From: Candidatus Altarchaeota archaeon | GTDB lineage: Archaea > Altiarchaeota > Altiarchaeia > IMC4 > QMZM01 | Length of the DNA stretch: 40,845 nt | NCBI GenBank assembly: GCA_030609775.1 | Contig: JAUWTD010000005.1 | Coordinates: 1-40,845 of the forward strand | Direction: 5' to 3' | Shown here: positions 18,101 to 25,349 of the stretch, piece by piece | Numbering within the stretch: the first letter of the stretch is position 1 | How the letters are laid out: each line of letters begins with the position of its first letter | Notes under the pieces: generated by a model | What the model saw: the letters and a program-made list of their open reading frames with translations, nothing else | The model's database searches: none | What the model was told of the DNA's origin: nothing | Made by a program: the position numbers and the translations under genes

Positions 18101-21100
18101 GAAACATCATTACAGTAGTCGATATTAAAACAGGAGGAACAAGAAGTGAAGGATGTGCCCGCTCAAATGGCGGTCTACTCCAGCTAAACACATTAAATGG
18201 AACAAATTCTATAGATTCAACACAGGATTGGATTATACCTGACGAATACCTGGCATGGGGTGATTGCGGTACAGGTAGGGTGGAGCCCTATGCGTTATTG
18301 GATTATAAAATCACGACAGGGCCTGTGAGAACCATAATATTTACTCAATTCAATTCAAGCAAACCAACATATGTCAACCACTATAATTTCACATGGACTT
18401 TTTATTCAGGAGAAAACACCGAACTAAAAGGAAGATTTAATTGGACTGTTGCAGTAAATACGTCATTTAGTTTTGGGAATTTCGATTGGCCCAGACAGAT
18501 TGGTGTCGATCAGAGCTCCGGGAGATATGACAGCTACTCAACAGGCAATACAACAGGCGTTATCGGTGCCTGCATTTTTAAAGTAGATGCAAGTGATAGA
18601 TATGATTCGGTTTTTGACAGCAGTGGTTCTTATCCGACAATATCTTTTGTCACAACACAAAATAACTGGTCTAAACTAGACCTAACCAGTTGCATAGGAG
18701 GCCAAAAATATCTGTTAGGGCATGCTATTGATGGGACTACAATGACCTACTCGGGTGTAATGAATAACCTATGGTGGTTCCAGGTTTATCCGGGAATATT
18801 TGACAACACAAAAACTAAGGCATTCTCCGATAGTGTTATGAGTCCACTGAATATAAGCAGCGGAAACATAGATAAAGATAAATTTTATCCGTTATCAGGC
18901 AACCTAACATCCCTCCCCCAAGACGCAGAATCCTTAGAAGGCATAGGATCCGTCTGGAAACAGATCAAATTTGACGGCACAGTCCCTGCAGGAACAAACG
19001 TTTCAGTTTACGTGAACATGTCCACAGACAACACAACATGGAGTAACTGGGTTTTGGTTAAAGAAAACGCCTCACCCCAGGTATTCTATGAACTACCCAC
19101 ATCAAACCAGACAAGGTATGGAAGCTGGAAACTGGTCCTGGAAACGAACGACTCCTCAATAACCCCCGAGATTTCATCTGTGTCATTCGGTGCTTCCTTG
19201 ATTGAGGGACTGCATAACGTAACGGTCTACGCCCAGGATTTAGCAGGGAACCTGAATTACTCCATAGTCTATTTCACAATCGATACACACATAGACCTTA
19301 CACTATCCCCCGGAGACATCATATCCCCAAACACATCACTTATAGGGCAACTCATCACAGTAACCGCAACCATACACAACACAGAAACATGTGGATACGA
19401 CAACTTTGGTGTCTCACTGCTCGTCGACGGAACAACACACAGCAGCAACACCGTATCAGTCGGAGGAAACACAAGCGTTGAGACACACTTTTATTGGACG
19501 GCAGTCGATGGAACACATAACCTAACCGTCATAGCCGACCCAGACAACAGCGTAACAGAAACCAACGAATCAAATAATAACGCCACAAAACAGATCAATG
19601 TCACCGGATCTACCCCACCCTCCCGCAAACACATGACAATATACACAAACGGAGACTGCGTAAACGAAACCGTATCAATCACCTTAATAGACGAAGACAG
19701 CCAAGATGTAGCAGACGCAGACATAGAAGTATATTATGATGGATCAAAAATAGAAGACAAAACAACCAACAGCCAAGGCGAAACCTCCTTCATTCCCAGA
19801 GAAGAAGGAACATACGAAATATTTGCCGAAAAAACAGGATGCTATGACGAACAAAAAGAGATAGATGTAACCGTATGTGAAACATGCAGTGACGGAGTAC
19901 TTAATCAAGATGAATCAGATGTAGACTGCGGCGGAGTATGTCCGCCTTGCGGCGACAACCAAAGCTGCCAAAATGATGCAGACTGCAGTTCAGGGTGGTG
20001 TCTTAGTGGAGAATGCCGGACTTCAACTTGCAGCGACGGATTACTCGGCCCCGGAGAAGAAGACATAGACTGCGGCGGAAGCTGCCCAACCTGTGAAACA
20101 TGCACGGACACAATACAAAACCAAGACGAAACCGACATAGACTGCGGAGGAGTATGTTCTCCTTGCAGTGACGGCAGCGACTGCATAACAGATTCCGATT
20201 GCACCTCTGGATGGTGTCTTAACGGAACCTGCAGTGTTGCGTCATGCACTGACGGAGTAAGGAACCAGGATGAATCAGACGTAGACTGCGGCGGAGGATG
20301 TCCGCCTTGCAGCGACGGCAGCGGATGCAATATAGACGGAGACTGTACCTCTGGGTGGTGTTTTAATGGATCATGTGTATCGGTTTCATGCAGCGACGGA
20401 GTACAAAACCAGGATGAATCTGATATAGACTGCGGCGGATCTTGTCCTCCTTGCGGCGACGGCAGCAACTGTATAACCGATTCTGATTGTACCTCAGGAT
20501 GGTGCCTTAACGGAACCTGCAACGTTGCATCATGTAGTGACGGAGTACAAAACCAGGATGAAACCGATGTAGACTGCGGCGGAGTTTGTTCTCCATGCGG
20601 TGACGGATTGAATTGTTCAATTGACTCCGATTGTGTGAGCAACTGGTGTCTGGTTGGAGTCTGCACTACACAATCCTGCTTTGACGGAGTGATGAATCAG
20701 GATGAGTCAAGCATAGATTGTGGAGGAATTTGTCTGCCTTGCACTCAAGGAGAATCATGTGCAGTAGACGACGACTGCTTAACAGGTTGGTGTTTCAACG
20801 GATCATGTATGATGCCATCCTGTTTTGACGGATTCCAAAACCAGGACGAGAACGGAATAGATTGCGATGGAAGCTGCCTGCCCTGCCATTGTTTCAATGG
20901 ATCATTAGACGGAGACGAGATAAATACAGACTGCGGTGGATCATGTCCGCCTTGCGGCTGCTTTAATGAGGTATTGGATGGAGACGAAAGCGACGTAGAC
21001 TGCGGAGGAAGCTGCCCAGCCTGCGTAAACGAAAAAAGCTGCCAAATAAACGATGACTGCGTATCTGGGTGGTGTTTTAACGGAGTATGCACGGCCTCGA

Positions 21101-22215
21101 ATTGTTTTGACGGGATAAAAGGCCCAGGAGAAGACGACATAGACTGCGGAGGAAGCTGCCTGCCCTGCCACTGCTTCAACAACATATTAGACGGAGACGA
21201 ATCAGCCATAGACTGCGGTGGAAGCTGTCCGCCTTGCAGAACTATAAGAGTAATAACAAACGAAACCACTTCATCAGGAGAAACCGTATCTATGATATAT
21301 AATGCCTCCAGTATCTGTCTCAACAACAGAAAAGACAAAGGCGAATCCGACATAGACTGCGGAGGACATTGTCCGCCCTGTAGCAGCGGAGAAACCTGTG
21401 AAGAGAACATGGATTGTTTAAGCGGATTCTGTTATGAGGGGGTATGCAAGATATCTTCCTGCGACGACGGATTAGAGGGTCCAGAAGAAAATAAGATTGA
21501 TTGCGGTGGACCTTGTGGAAGCTGTCCCTGGATTAAAGTCGAAACTCGAAGCTATTTAGGTGAGGAATTGGGAATCGTTGTAATGAATCCTCGAACCGGC
21601 CTCCTCCTCAGATTAAAAGAACCCAACGGAAAAATCAAGGAATATAATATAACAAAGAAAGGTTTAAGCACCTACCAAACAATACAGTATCAACCCAACA
21701 CAACCGGATTATATCTGCTTGAATTAGAAGGCTACGATGAAAGATACGTTAACGTGAAAAATAAACCAGTTATTCCCGGATTAGAAAAGTTACCCGAGGA
21801 AATCAGGAGTCTTCTGCTCCCCCTATTGGCGGCATTAGGCGGCATATTATTCTGGAAGAATAGGAGAACAAAGGTTGTTGTAGATGAGTCAGCAATCAAG
21901 AAATTCATTAAAGAAGATATGTTAGATAAATTAACCAAAAAATATAGAGAAGTATATACCGTATCCGATGGAATTCAGGGGAGGGGTAAACTCGTATTCA
22001 TAGAACTCAGCGACTCAGAGATGGTTGCAGCAGAAGATCTCTCAGATCAGTATAGTATTATGTTAACTGATGCGAAAACACTAATTTTATGCAAGAAACT
22101 GAAAGCCAAAAAAGTTATATCAGACAAGGAACTACCTGAAGAAATCAGAGACAATTTCAAAGGAACAAAAATTGTAAGCACTGAAAAAGAATTAGAAAAA
22201 TATGTGACAGGATAA
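12172..22215 (+). CDS. Giant modular membrane-anchored surface protein (LamG, propeller-like, DUF2341, CARDB, Cys-rich repeats, PIN-like tail)
   Basis: About 3,347 residues. Order of parts (approximate residues): signal peptide 1-24; two MG2-like repeats 35-117 and 138-222 (each with P-I-Y-x-L-N-E-T-V-R-I); an intact Ig-like domain 507-599; an Ig-like domain split by LamG 643-1018; another split by LamG 1103-1313; one split by five 40-residue propeller-like repeats 1402-1603 (YWMNGTYTG); an FN3-like domain 1644-1743; an Ig-like domain split by DUF2341 and more (1840-2340); CARDB 2371-2478; a carboxypeptidase-regulatory-like domain 2487-2568; 14 DCGG cysteine modules 2571-3118; a β-domain; TM helix 3210-3227 followed by KNRR; PIN-like domain 3233-3347. 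N-glycosylation sequons are dense outside and absent after the TM helix. It probably binds sugars or surfaces. No ATG fits the start; TTG 12172 has the better ribosome site, TTG 12148 is the alternative. Confidence 0.88.
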   Translation: MKNRILLVVLAFSLIFCADLILSEFSNSGDLFFELSTDRPIYQLNETVRIQVTAPENTSTNLTIQNPSNITYTTQKEKTGSFTHIYTPDSTGNYSIQAFFSLHNQSSNISTYFTVTQSLEETIEPENQTKSLLKTSSLTTNKPIYLLNETVRITITAPENTTTNLTIQNPLGELYSTLKENFGSFTHLYIPEFLGDYLIHTKLSLQNETKELNTSFEVISNETKPPAVEVIQRTAELYKPVSWVKKITIKNNDSPLKVSLTQDLPPDASNIQVHNTKNKKTGAQTTEQNISGLLQPNETNKLIIEYTTPAPYKEEQLIENKTRYLKQVDIKSDSSVHYTNVKAYTDIEETLYNLRLYHLINETRIDVTVNPVYNVTLRKDRIYWIVPQLSNQSFEVEADLTVINIQSYPTLNGNWTVRFETKEQANLKIAAVDGTYFGSDLEFLEIKCGNTTLSYEWINGSVFISNYSCNETGYEISKVLTTGRHTLQFRFGSDVEYAHNLVAENITFVPPTPENNTYRNNDWVYINITSDENLNQSLLEWGNSTGYYNISMTNSASTNWYINISNLPNYAFNYTLWAQNTTSNWIQTARRFVTVDTANPIINFTSPTPDNDSYRSKDWVYVNVSVNDTYNTTAFIDWNHSLIGWWRFNEGSGNITYDYSTYGNNGTTYFYDQTTISSCDSTTDWQGTSLSLNTTDKMEGSASLVDAVSNPNTNLEYEIIYNETGTWNWTGKDRRYYYIKSNVSSGNFTYKRLYIYDSDENYGYWDIPDFTPNTWWTDIYYALDSYTGTGGTDPNLSSIDYLRFVFNSSTGDSYWIKLDWIYVTEQGPVDWGAGKFGSALQFDGFSDYLDLSDHKNDPEFNISQGAIEMWFNPKADNYYSQLLNFRKTGVDDIIFIREWRESYINFYGEIANVPQFNLNTPSSSISAGTWSHLVFQQNGSGIEAYINGEKQNLGGTGENSTMWFTDVFPASVDFRIGHYGSWADGGQTCYFNGTIDEVRIWNRSLTPEEINASYNAGIWKLKNNYTSLVDGIYEYTAYAQDLAGNVNQTEIRTLTVDTTPPEINFTDPTPEDDNLTSNNWAYINVSVVDLSPTSSFIDWNRSLVGYWSFEHVLSNGTVYDNSTYGNDGVMKNFTYNITVTGKFGNALEFDGIDSYVEIQNSESLNLNGALTLETWVYPQRRDDWYAFIAKDYEPGSGQQWKLCFGGSSPDWGFSWWNGTLWRDYVGGNLPLNEWSHIACAISDSQIKCYRDGSVSHEFSGVTIDIQKTVGGVYLSAVKVDGPEKTKAILDEVRIWNRALSAEEINASYNSGIYQLHRNFTNLTDSEHRYYAYSIDLAGNSNKTETMTLTVDTVAPHITLNSPENITYNTLNIDLNWTYSEALVWCAYSVNHTTNTSFTAEGEYIGESFNTPGSPYGITQNKTYFWIIDAPAGTIKKYWMNGTYTGNSFGTNGSTGITQDGTYFWVVHHSNKDVHKYWMNGTYTGEYFNTTAANDYPNGITQNGTYFWITDWGDGNVYKYWMNGTYTGDSFSTDGGASGITQDRTYIWVTQNSADEIDKYYMNGTYAGNFDTGPGGNPVGVTQDGTYFWITNWDVDKVYKYYFGDFKNCINKTITCSEGANIATVWGRDDAGNVNSSTIYFTIDLPPTPVTLLTPTNNSYTNNNTPEFDWTDSTNISTIIYHLQIDDSADFLSLNLNKTGILDSNYTLSGGEALPDGTYYWRVRANNSAGSWGNWSENGIFRVTVDTVKPTVTIIVPENNSYTNDNTPLLNAVSSDNYSDSMEYSLDSGINESCNNATSCLLNLSKNWVIGSGGGNWSGSVSFENTTKESNEQVILEHLDWWNFRWNYRINVTIDTTDYIRTDYPIEYIINFTKKLSDVGCSGCIFDNNSVRVIEYNATGNIIYEISSQFDETYGYNSQTNAVGEVVWILNGTTPPDTKKYFYIYFDTADNIKNAIDYSPSFTTAYNPDSNITLRYNGNIITVVDIKTGGTRSEGCARSNGGLLQLNTLNGTNSIDSTQDWIIPDEYLAWGDCGTGRVEPYALLDYKITTGPVRTIIFTQFNSSKPTYVNHYNFTWTFYSGENTELKGRFNWTVAVNTSFSFGNFDWPRQIGVDQSSGRYDSYSTGNTTGVIGACIFKVDASDRYDSVFDSSGSYPTISFVTTQNNWSKLDLTSCIGGQKYLLGHAIDGTTMTYSGVMNNLWWFQVYPGIFDNTKTKAFSDSVMSPLNISSGNIDKDKFYPLSGNLTSLPQDAESLEGIGSVWKQIKFDGTVPAGTNVSVYVNMSTDNTTWSNWVLVKENASPQVFYELPTSNQTRYGSWKLVLETNDSSITPEISSVSFGASLIEGLHNVTVYAQDLAGNLNYSIVYFTIDTHIDLTLSPGDIISPNTSLIGQLITVTATIHNTETCGYDNFGVSLLVDGTTHSSNTVSVGGNTSVETHFYWTAVDGTHNLTVIADPDNSVTETNESNNNATKQINVTGSTPPSRKHMTIYTNGDCVNETVSITLIDEDSQDVADADIEVYYDGSKIEDKTTNSQGETSFIPREEGTYEIFAEKTGCYDEQKEIDVTVCETCSDGVLNQDESDVDCGGVCPPCGDNQSCQNDADCSSGWCLSGECRTSTCSDGLLGPGEEDIDCGGSCPTCETCTDTIQNQDETDIDCGGVCSPCSDGSDCITDSDCTSGWCLNGTCSVASCTDGVRNQDESDVDCGGGCPPCSDGSGCNIDGDCTSGWCFNGSCVSVSCSDGVQNQDESDIDCGGSCPPCGDGSNCITDSDCTSGWCLNGTCNVASCSDGVQNQDETDVDCGGVCSPCGDGLNCSIDSDCVSNWCLVGVCTTQSCFDGVMNQDESSIDCGGICLPCTQGESCAVDDDCLTGWCFNGSCMMPSCFDGFQNQDENGIDCDGSCLPCHCFNGSLDGDEINTDCGGSCPPCGCFNEVLDGDESDVDCGGSCPACVNEKSCQINDDCVSGWCFNGVCTASNCFDGIKGPGEDDIDCGGSCLPCHCFNNILDGDESAIDCGGSCPPCRTIRVITNETTSSGETVSMIYNASSICLNNRKDKGESDIDCGGHCPPCSSGETCEENMDCLSGFCYEGVCKISSCDDGLEGPEENKIDCGGPCGSCPWIKVETRSYLGEELGIVVMNPRTGLLLRLKEPNGKIKEYNITKKGLSTYQTIQYQPNTTGLYLLELEGYDERYVNVKNKPVIPGLEKLPEEIRSLLLPLLAALGGILFWKNRRTKVVVDESAIKKFIKEDMLDKLTKKYREVYTVSDGIQGRGKLVFIELSDSEMVAAEDLSDQYSIMLTDAKTLILCKKLKAKKVISDKELPEEIRDNFKGTKIVSTEKELEKYVTG
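19882..21525 (+). repeat. Cysteine-module repeat array inside the giant gene
   Basis: Fourteen modules of the form NQDESDxDCGGxCPPC, eight of them followed by a second module CxxDxDCxSGWCxxGxC, repeat with a period near 125 bases. The last ones (20918-21525) are the part shared with the gene at window start. Even numbers of cysteines per module suggest internal disulfides. The acidic DE.D..CGG pattern could bind calcium, which is inference. Confidence 0.85.
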
Positions 22216-22280
22216 TATAAGTAATATAGATAACAGGTTGATAGAGATTATTTTAACGCCTACAAATGCATATATTAACA

Positions 22281-23366
22281 ATGGAAGAAGATGCGATATT
22301 GGTTCTGGCTAACGGAGTAGTTGTTAAAGGCAAAGGATTCGGTGCAGAAGGTCAGGTGGAAGGAGAGTTAGTGTTTAATACATCTATGGCAGGATACCAG
22401 GAGGCGTTAACTGATCCATCATATAAACACCAGATAATGATGATGACTTATCCTTTGATCGGGAACTATGGAATCAATGAAGAAGACTTTGAGTCAGATA
22501 AGATACATGCAGAAGGCTTAGTTATCAGGGAACTATGTGAAAGCCCAGGTCATAGCAAATCAAAAAAAACATTATCTGAGTTCCTAAAAGAATACAACAT
22601 ACCCGGAATCTGCGGCGTAGACACACGGTTTCTAACTAGGAAAATCAGGATACTTGGCGCCATGAACGGGATTTTGAAATACCCTTACGAAGAAACAGAA
22701 ATCGATGAACTCATAGAGAAGGCAAAAAAGTTAAGGAACATATCTGAACTAGATCTTGTGAGCCTGGTCTCCATAAAAAAGACAAAAAAATATGATAAAG
22801 GATACGACAAAACCGTTGTCTTAATCGACTGCGGCACAAAAGAAAGTATTGTTCGTTCATTGCTTGAGAGAAAGATTAATGTTATAAAGGTTCCTGCTAA
22901 AACCTCTCCTAAAGAAATCAGGGATTATGAACCAGACGGAATAATCGTATCCAACGGCCCGGGAGACCCTCAAAGAGCAGATTATGTGATAAAAACCATT
23001 GAAAAACTTATGCCACAAAACATTCCAATGTTTGGCATCTGCATAGGTTTACAGACGATTGCATTAGCATGCGGTGCAAAAACATATAAACTGAAATTCG
23101 GGCACAGAGGAGCCAACCAACCGGTAAAAGACCTTAAAACCGGGAGAGTCCATATCACATCACAAAACCATGGTTTCGCAGTTGACATCGAATCAGTTAA
23201 GGACGCAAACCTTGAAATATCTCATATAAACCTCAACGACGGAAGCGTTGAAGGAATCGAACACAAAGAGTTCCCGGTAAGAGCAGTCCAATATCATCCG
23301 GAGGCAAACCCGGGACCCAGATACAATTATTATCTCTTTGATGAATTCGTTGAGTGTATAAAATGA
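22281..23366 (+). CDS. carA: Carbamoyl-phosphate synthase small (glutaminase) subunit
   Basis: CarA hydrolyses glutamine and passes ammonia to CarB for carbamoyl phosphate, which feeds arginine and pyrimidine synthesis. About 361 residues match the family. The N-terminal domain shows DAILVLANG, GELVFNTSMAGYQEALTDPSY and LIGNYGINEEDFES. The C-terminal class I glutaminase has VSNGPGDPQ, the nucleophile region FGICIGLQTIALACG (Cys) and VQYHPEANPGP (His and Glu). An ATG at 22266 would add five residues; I prefer 22281 because family members begin just before the LVL strand. carB is not in the window. The stop overlaps the pdxT start (ATGA). Confidence 0.96.
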   Translation: MEEDAILVLANGVVVKGKGFGAEGQVEGELVFNTSMAGYQEALTDPSYKHQIMMMTYPLIGNYGINEEDFESDKIHAEGLVIRELCESPGHSKSKKTLSEFLKEYNIPGICGVDTRFLTRKIRILGAMNGILKYPYEETEIDELIEKAKKLRNISELDLVSLVSIKKTKKYDKGYDKTVVLIDCGTKESIVRSLLERKINVIKVPAKTSPKEIRDYEPDGIIVSNGPGDPQRADYVIKTIEKLMPQNIPMFGICIGLQTIALACGAKTYKLKFGHRGANQPVKDLKTGRVHITSQNHGFAVDIESVKDANLEISHINLNDGSVEGIEHKEFPVRAVQYHPEANPGPRYNYYLFDEFVECIK

Positions 23367-23947
23367 TTACTGCAGGGGTTCTCAGTCTGCAAGGGGATGT
23401 CTCAGAGCAGGTATCCCATACAAAAGCGGCAATGCATGACTTAAATCTTGACGGATGCGTTCTAGAGGTTAAAGTAAAGAAAGAGTTCAAAGACATTAAT
23501 GCATTAATCATACCCGGAGGAGAAAGCACAACAATAGGGAAACTTTTGAAAGAATATGGTCTCGGCGAGGAAATAAAGAAGCTTGCAAGAAAAAATATTC
23601 CAGTAATGGGAACGTGTGCCGGCCTCATAATGCTTGGAAAAGATACAAACAACGCAAACGCTCTGGGCCTTATGGATATGGAAGCGGAAAGGAATGCATT
23701 TGGACGACAGAAAGAGAGCTTTGAAGTGGACATAAATATACCAAGAATCGGAGAAACCCCATATCATGCAGTCTTCATCAGGGCTCCGGTGATAAAGAAA
23801 CCAAGCGAAAAAATAGAGATTCTTGCAGAATACAAAAACAAGGTAGTAATGGCACAAGAAAACAACCTGCTTGCAGTAGCATTCCACCCGGAACTAACAG
23901 AGGACTTAAGAGTCCATAAATATTTTTTAGAGTTAATTAAGAGATGA
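23363..23947 (+). CDS. pdxT: Pyridoxal 5'-phosphate synthase glutaminase subunit
   Basis: PdxT releases ammonia from glutamine for the PdxS synthase, which builds vitamin B6 from ribose 5-phosphate and glyceraldehyde 3-phosphate. The 194 residues match the usual size. The start ITAGVLSLQGDVSEQ is diagnostic. ALIIPGGESTTIGKLL lies near residue 50, the nucleophile elbow GTCAGLIMLGKD near 78 and the catalytic pair in AFHPELTED near the end. The ATG at 23363 overlaps the carA stop; a GTG at 23354 is less likely. The partner pdxS is not in the window. The stop overlaps hisH by four bases. Confidence 0.95.
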   Translation: MITAGVLSLQGDVSEQVSHTKAAMHDLNLDGCVLEVKVKKEFKDINALIIPGGESTTIGKLLKEYGLGEEIKKLARKNIPVMGTCAGLIMLGKDTNNANALGLMDMEAERNAFGRQKESFEVDINIPRIGETPYHAVFIRAPVIKKPSEKIEILAEYKNKVVMAQENNLLAVAFHPELTEDLRVHKYFLELIKR

Positions 23948-24543
23948 TAGCAATCATAGACTATGGGATGGGCAACATCTACAGCATCAGAAACGCACTA
24001 GAAAACATAGGCTCAAAAACTAAGGTAGTGACAAAACCACATGACCTAAAAGACGCTGATGCCATCATAATCCCTGGAGTCGGCTCCTTTGATAACACAA
24101 TGAAAGGCCTGCAACCCTTCGAAGAAAAAATAACGAACCTAATCGAGGAAGGGATTCTGTTTCTTGGAATCTGCATGGGCATGCAGGCATTATTCAATAA
24201 AAGCGAAGAAGGAATAGGATCAGGGTTTGGAATAATACCAGGGAAGGTTATACGGCTCCCTGATAATGTTCTTGTGCCGCAGATGGGATGGAACGAAATC
24301 AGGATAAGAAAAGAAACTATGCTACTTGAAGGCATAGAAAACAAAGACTTTTTCTATTTTGTACACTCCTACCATTGTGTCCCGGAAAACAGAGACGTAA
24401 TTGCTGCAACTACCGAACATGGCATAGATATTGTTTCAGCAATAACTAGAGACAACATATCAGCTGTACAGTTCCACCCAGAAAAATCCGGAGAGAAAGG
24501 TCTAAGGATACTCAAAAACTTCATAGGGTGCATAAAATGTTAG
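23944..24543 (+). CDS. hisH: Imidazole glycerol phosphate synthase, glutaminase subunit HisH
   Basis: HisH hydrolyses glutamine and channels ammonia to HisF in histidine synthesis. The 199 residues fit. The start [18 protein letters not shown] and [13 protein letters not shown] are family hallmarks. The catalytic Cys lies in [12 protein letters not shown] near residue 78 and the His-Glu pair in [12 protein letters not shown] near 179. VPQMGWNEI and [10 protein letters not shown] form the interface region. It overlaps pdxT before it and hisF after it, so the two subunits are made side by side. Other his genes are not in the window. Confidence 0.96.
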   Translation: MIAIIDYGMGNIYSIRNALENIGSKTKVVTKPHDLKDADAIIIPGVGSFDNTMKGLQPFEEKITNLIEEGILFLGICMGMQALFNKSEEGIGSGFGIIPGKVIRLPDNVLVPQMGWNEIRIRKETMLLEGIENKDFFYFVHSYHCVPENRDVIAATTEHGIDIVSAITRDNISAVQFHPEKSGEKGLRILKNFIGCIKC

Positions 24544-25349
24544 CGAAGAGGATCATACCCTGCCTTGACTGCGATCTTGCTGTTCCCGAGGGCAGGGTTG
24601 TTAAAGGTGTTGAATTCAAGCAGATAAGATATGCAGGAATACCCTGGAAGCTATCAGAAAAATATTATAAAGACAAAGCCGACGAAATAATATTTTTAGA
24701 TATCACCGCATCACATGATAGACGAGATACCATGACAAACGTCATAAAAAAGGTCTCAAAAAACGTATTCATACCCCTCACAGTGGGAGGGGGAATACAT
24801 AGCCTCAAAGATGCGAAAACCGTGTTTCACTCAGGTGCAGATAAGGTCACCTTAAACACTGCAGCAATAAAGAACCCGCAACTGATAAAAGAGATAGCAG
24901 AAAACTATGGCAGCCAAGCCTGCGTAGTTGCAATAGATGCAAAAAGAAATTATTCACTATCCAGAGGGAAAGAAATCTATGAAACACCCAAGGGAGAATG
25001 CTGGTTTGAATGCTCAATATACGGCGGAAGAGAGTTCACAGGAATGGATGCAGTAGCCTGGGCGAAAGAAGCACAAGAGCTGGGAGCAGGCGACATAATG
25101 TTGACTTCAATGGACCGGGACGGAACATACAATGGCTTTGATTTAGAGCTTACAAACGCCGTATCAGAAAACATACAGATTCCAGTGATCGCATCAGGCG
25201 GCTGCGGAAACCCAAAGCACATCCTGGAGGTATTCAAAGAAACAAAAGCCCAGGGTGCGTTAGCTGCAAGCATATTCCACTACAATGAATATAGTATACT
25301 AGATGTCAAAAAATACCTAAAAAAGAACGGAATCCATGTAAGATTATGA
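24537..25349 (+). CDS. hisF: Imidazole glycerol phosphate synthase, cyclase subunit HisF
   Basis: This is a (βα)8-barrel enzyme that uses HisH-derived ammonia to make imidazole glycerol phosphate and AICAR. The 270 residues are slightly longer than the usual ~255. [12 protein letters not shown] carries the first catalytic Asp, [12 protein letters not shown] and [11 protein letters not shown] carry phosphate-binding loops, [10 protein letters not shown] carries the second catalytic Asp, and [14 protein letters not shown] the last loop. An extra segment after VVAIDAKRN (about residues 143-170) accounts for part of the length. The ATG at 24537 overlaps the hisH end; a GTG at 24528 would extend it by three residues. 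It overlaps the next gene by four bases. Confidence 0.95.
   Translation: MLAKRIIPCLDCDLAVPEGRVVKGVEFKQIRYAGIPWKLSEKYYKDKADEIIFLDITASHDRRDTMTNVIKKVSKNVFIPLTVGGGIHSLKDAKTVFHSGADKVTLNTAAIKNPQLIKEIAENYGSQACVVAIDAKRNYSLSRGKEIYETPKGECWFECSIYGGREFTGMDAVAWAKEAQELGAGDIMLTSMDRDGTYNGFDLELTNAVSENIQIPVIASGGCGNPKHILEVFKETKAQGALAASIFHYNEYSILDVKKYLKKNGIHVRL

Noticed and set aside
19905-20666. Long antisense open frames opposite the cysteine-module array (also 20745-21410)
   Set aside because: They are shadows of the repetitive coding strand: the same periodicity yields PPQS-type repeats, with no start signals.
24537-25349. A specialised HisF homologue for another pathway
   Set aside because: Both catalytic Asp regions and all phosphate loops of ordinary HisF are intact and hisH is adjacent; the slight extra length alone does not justify another role.
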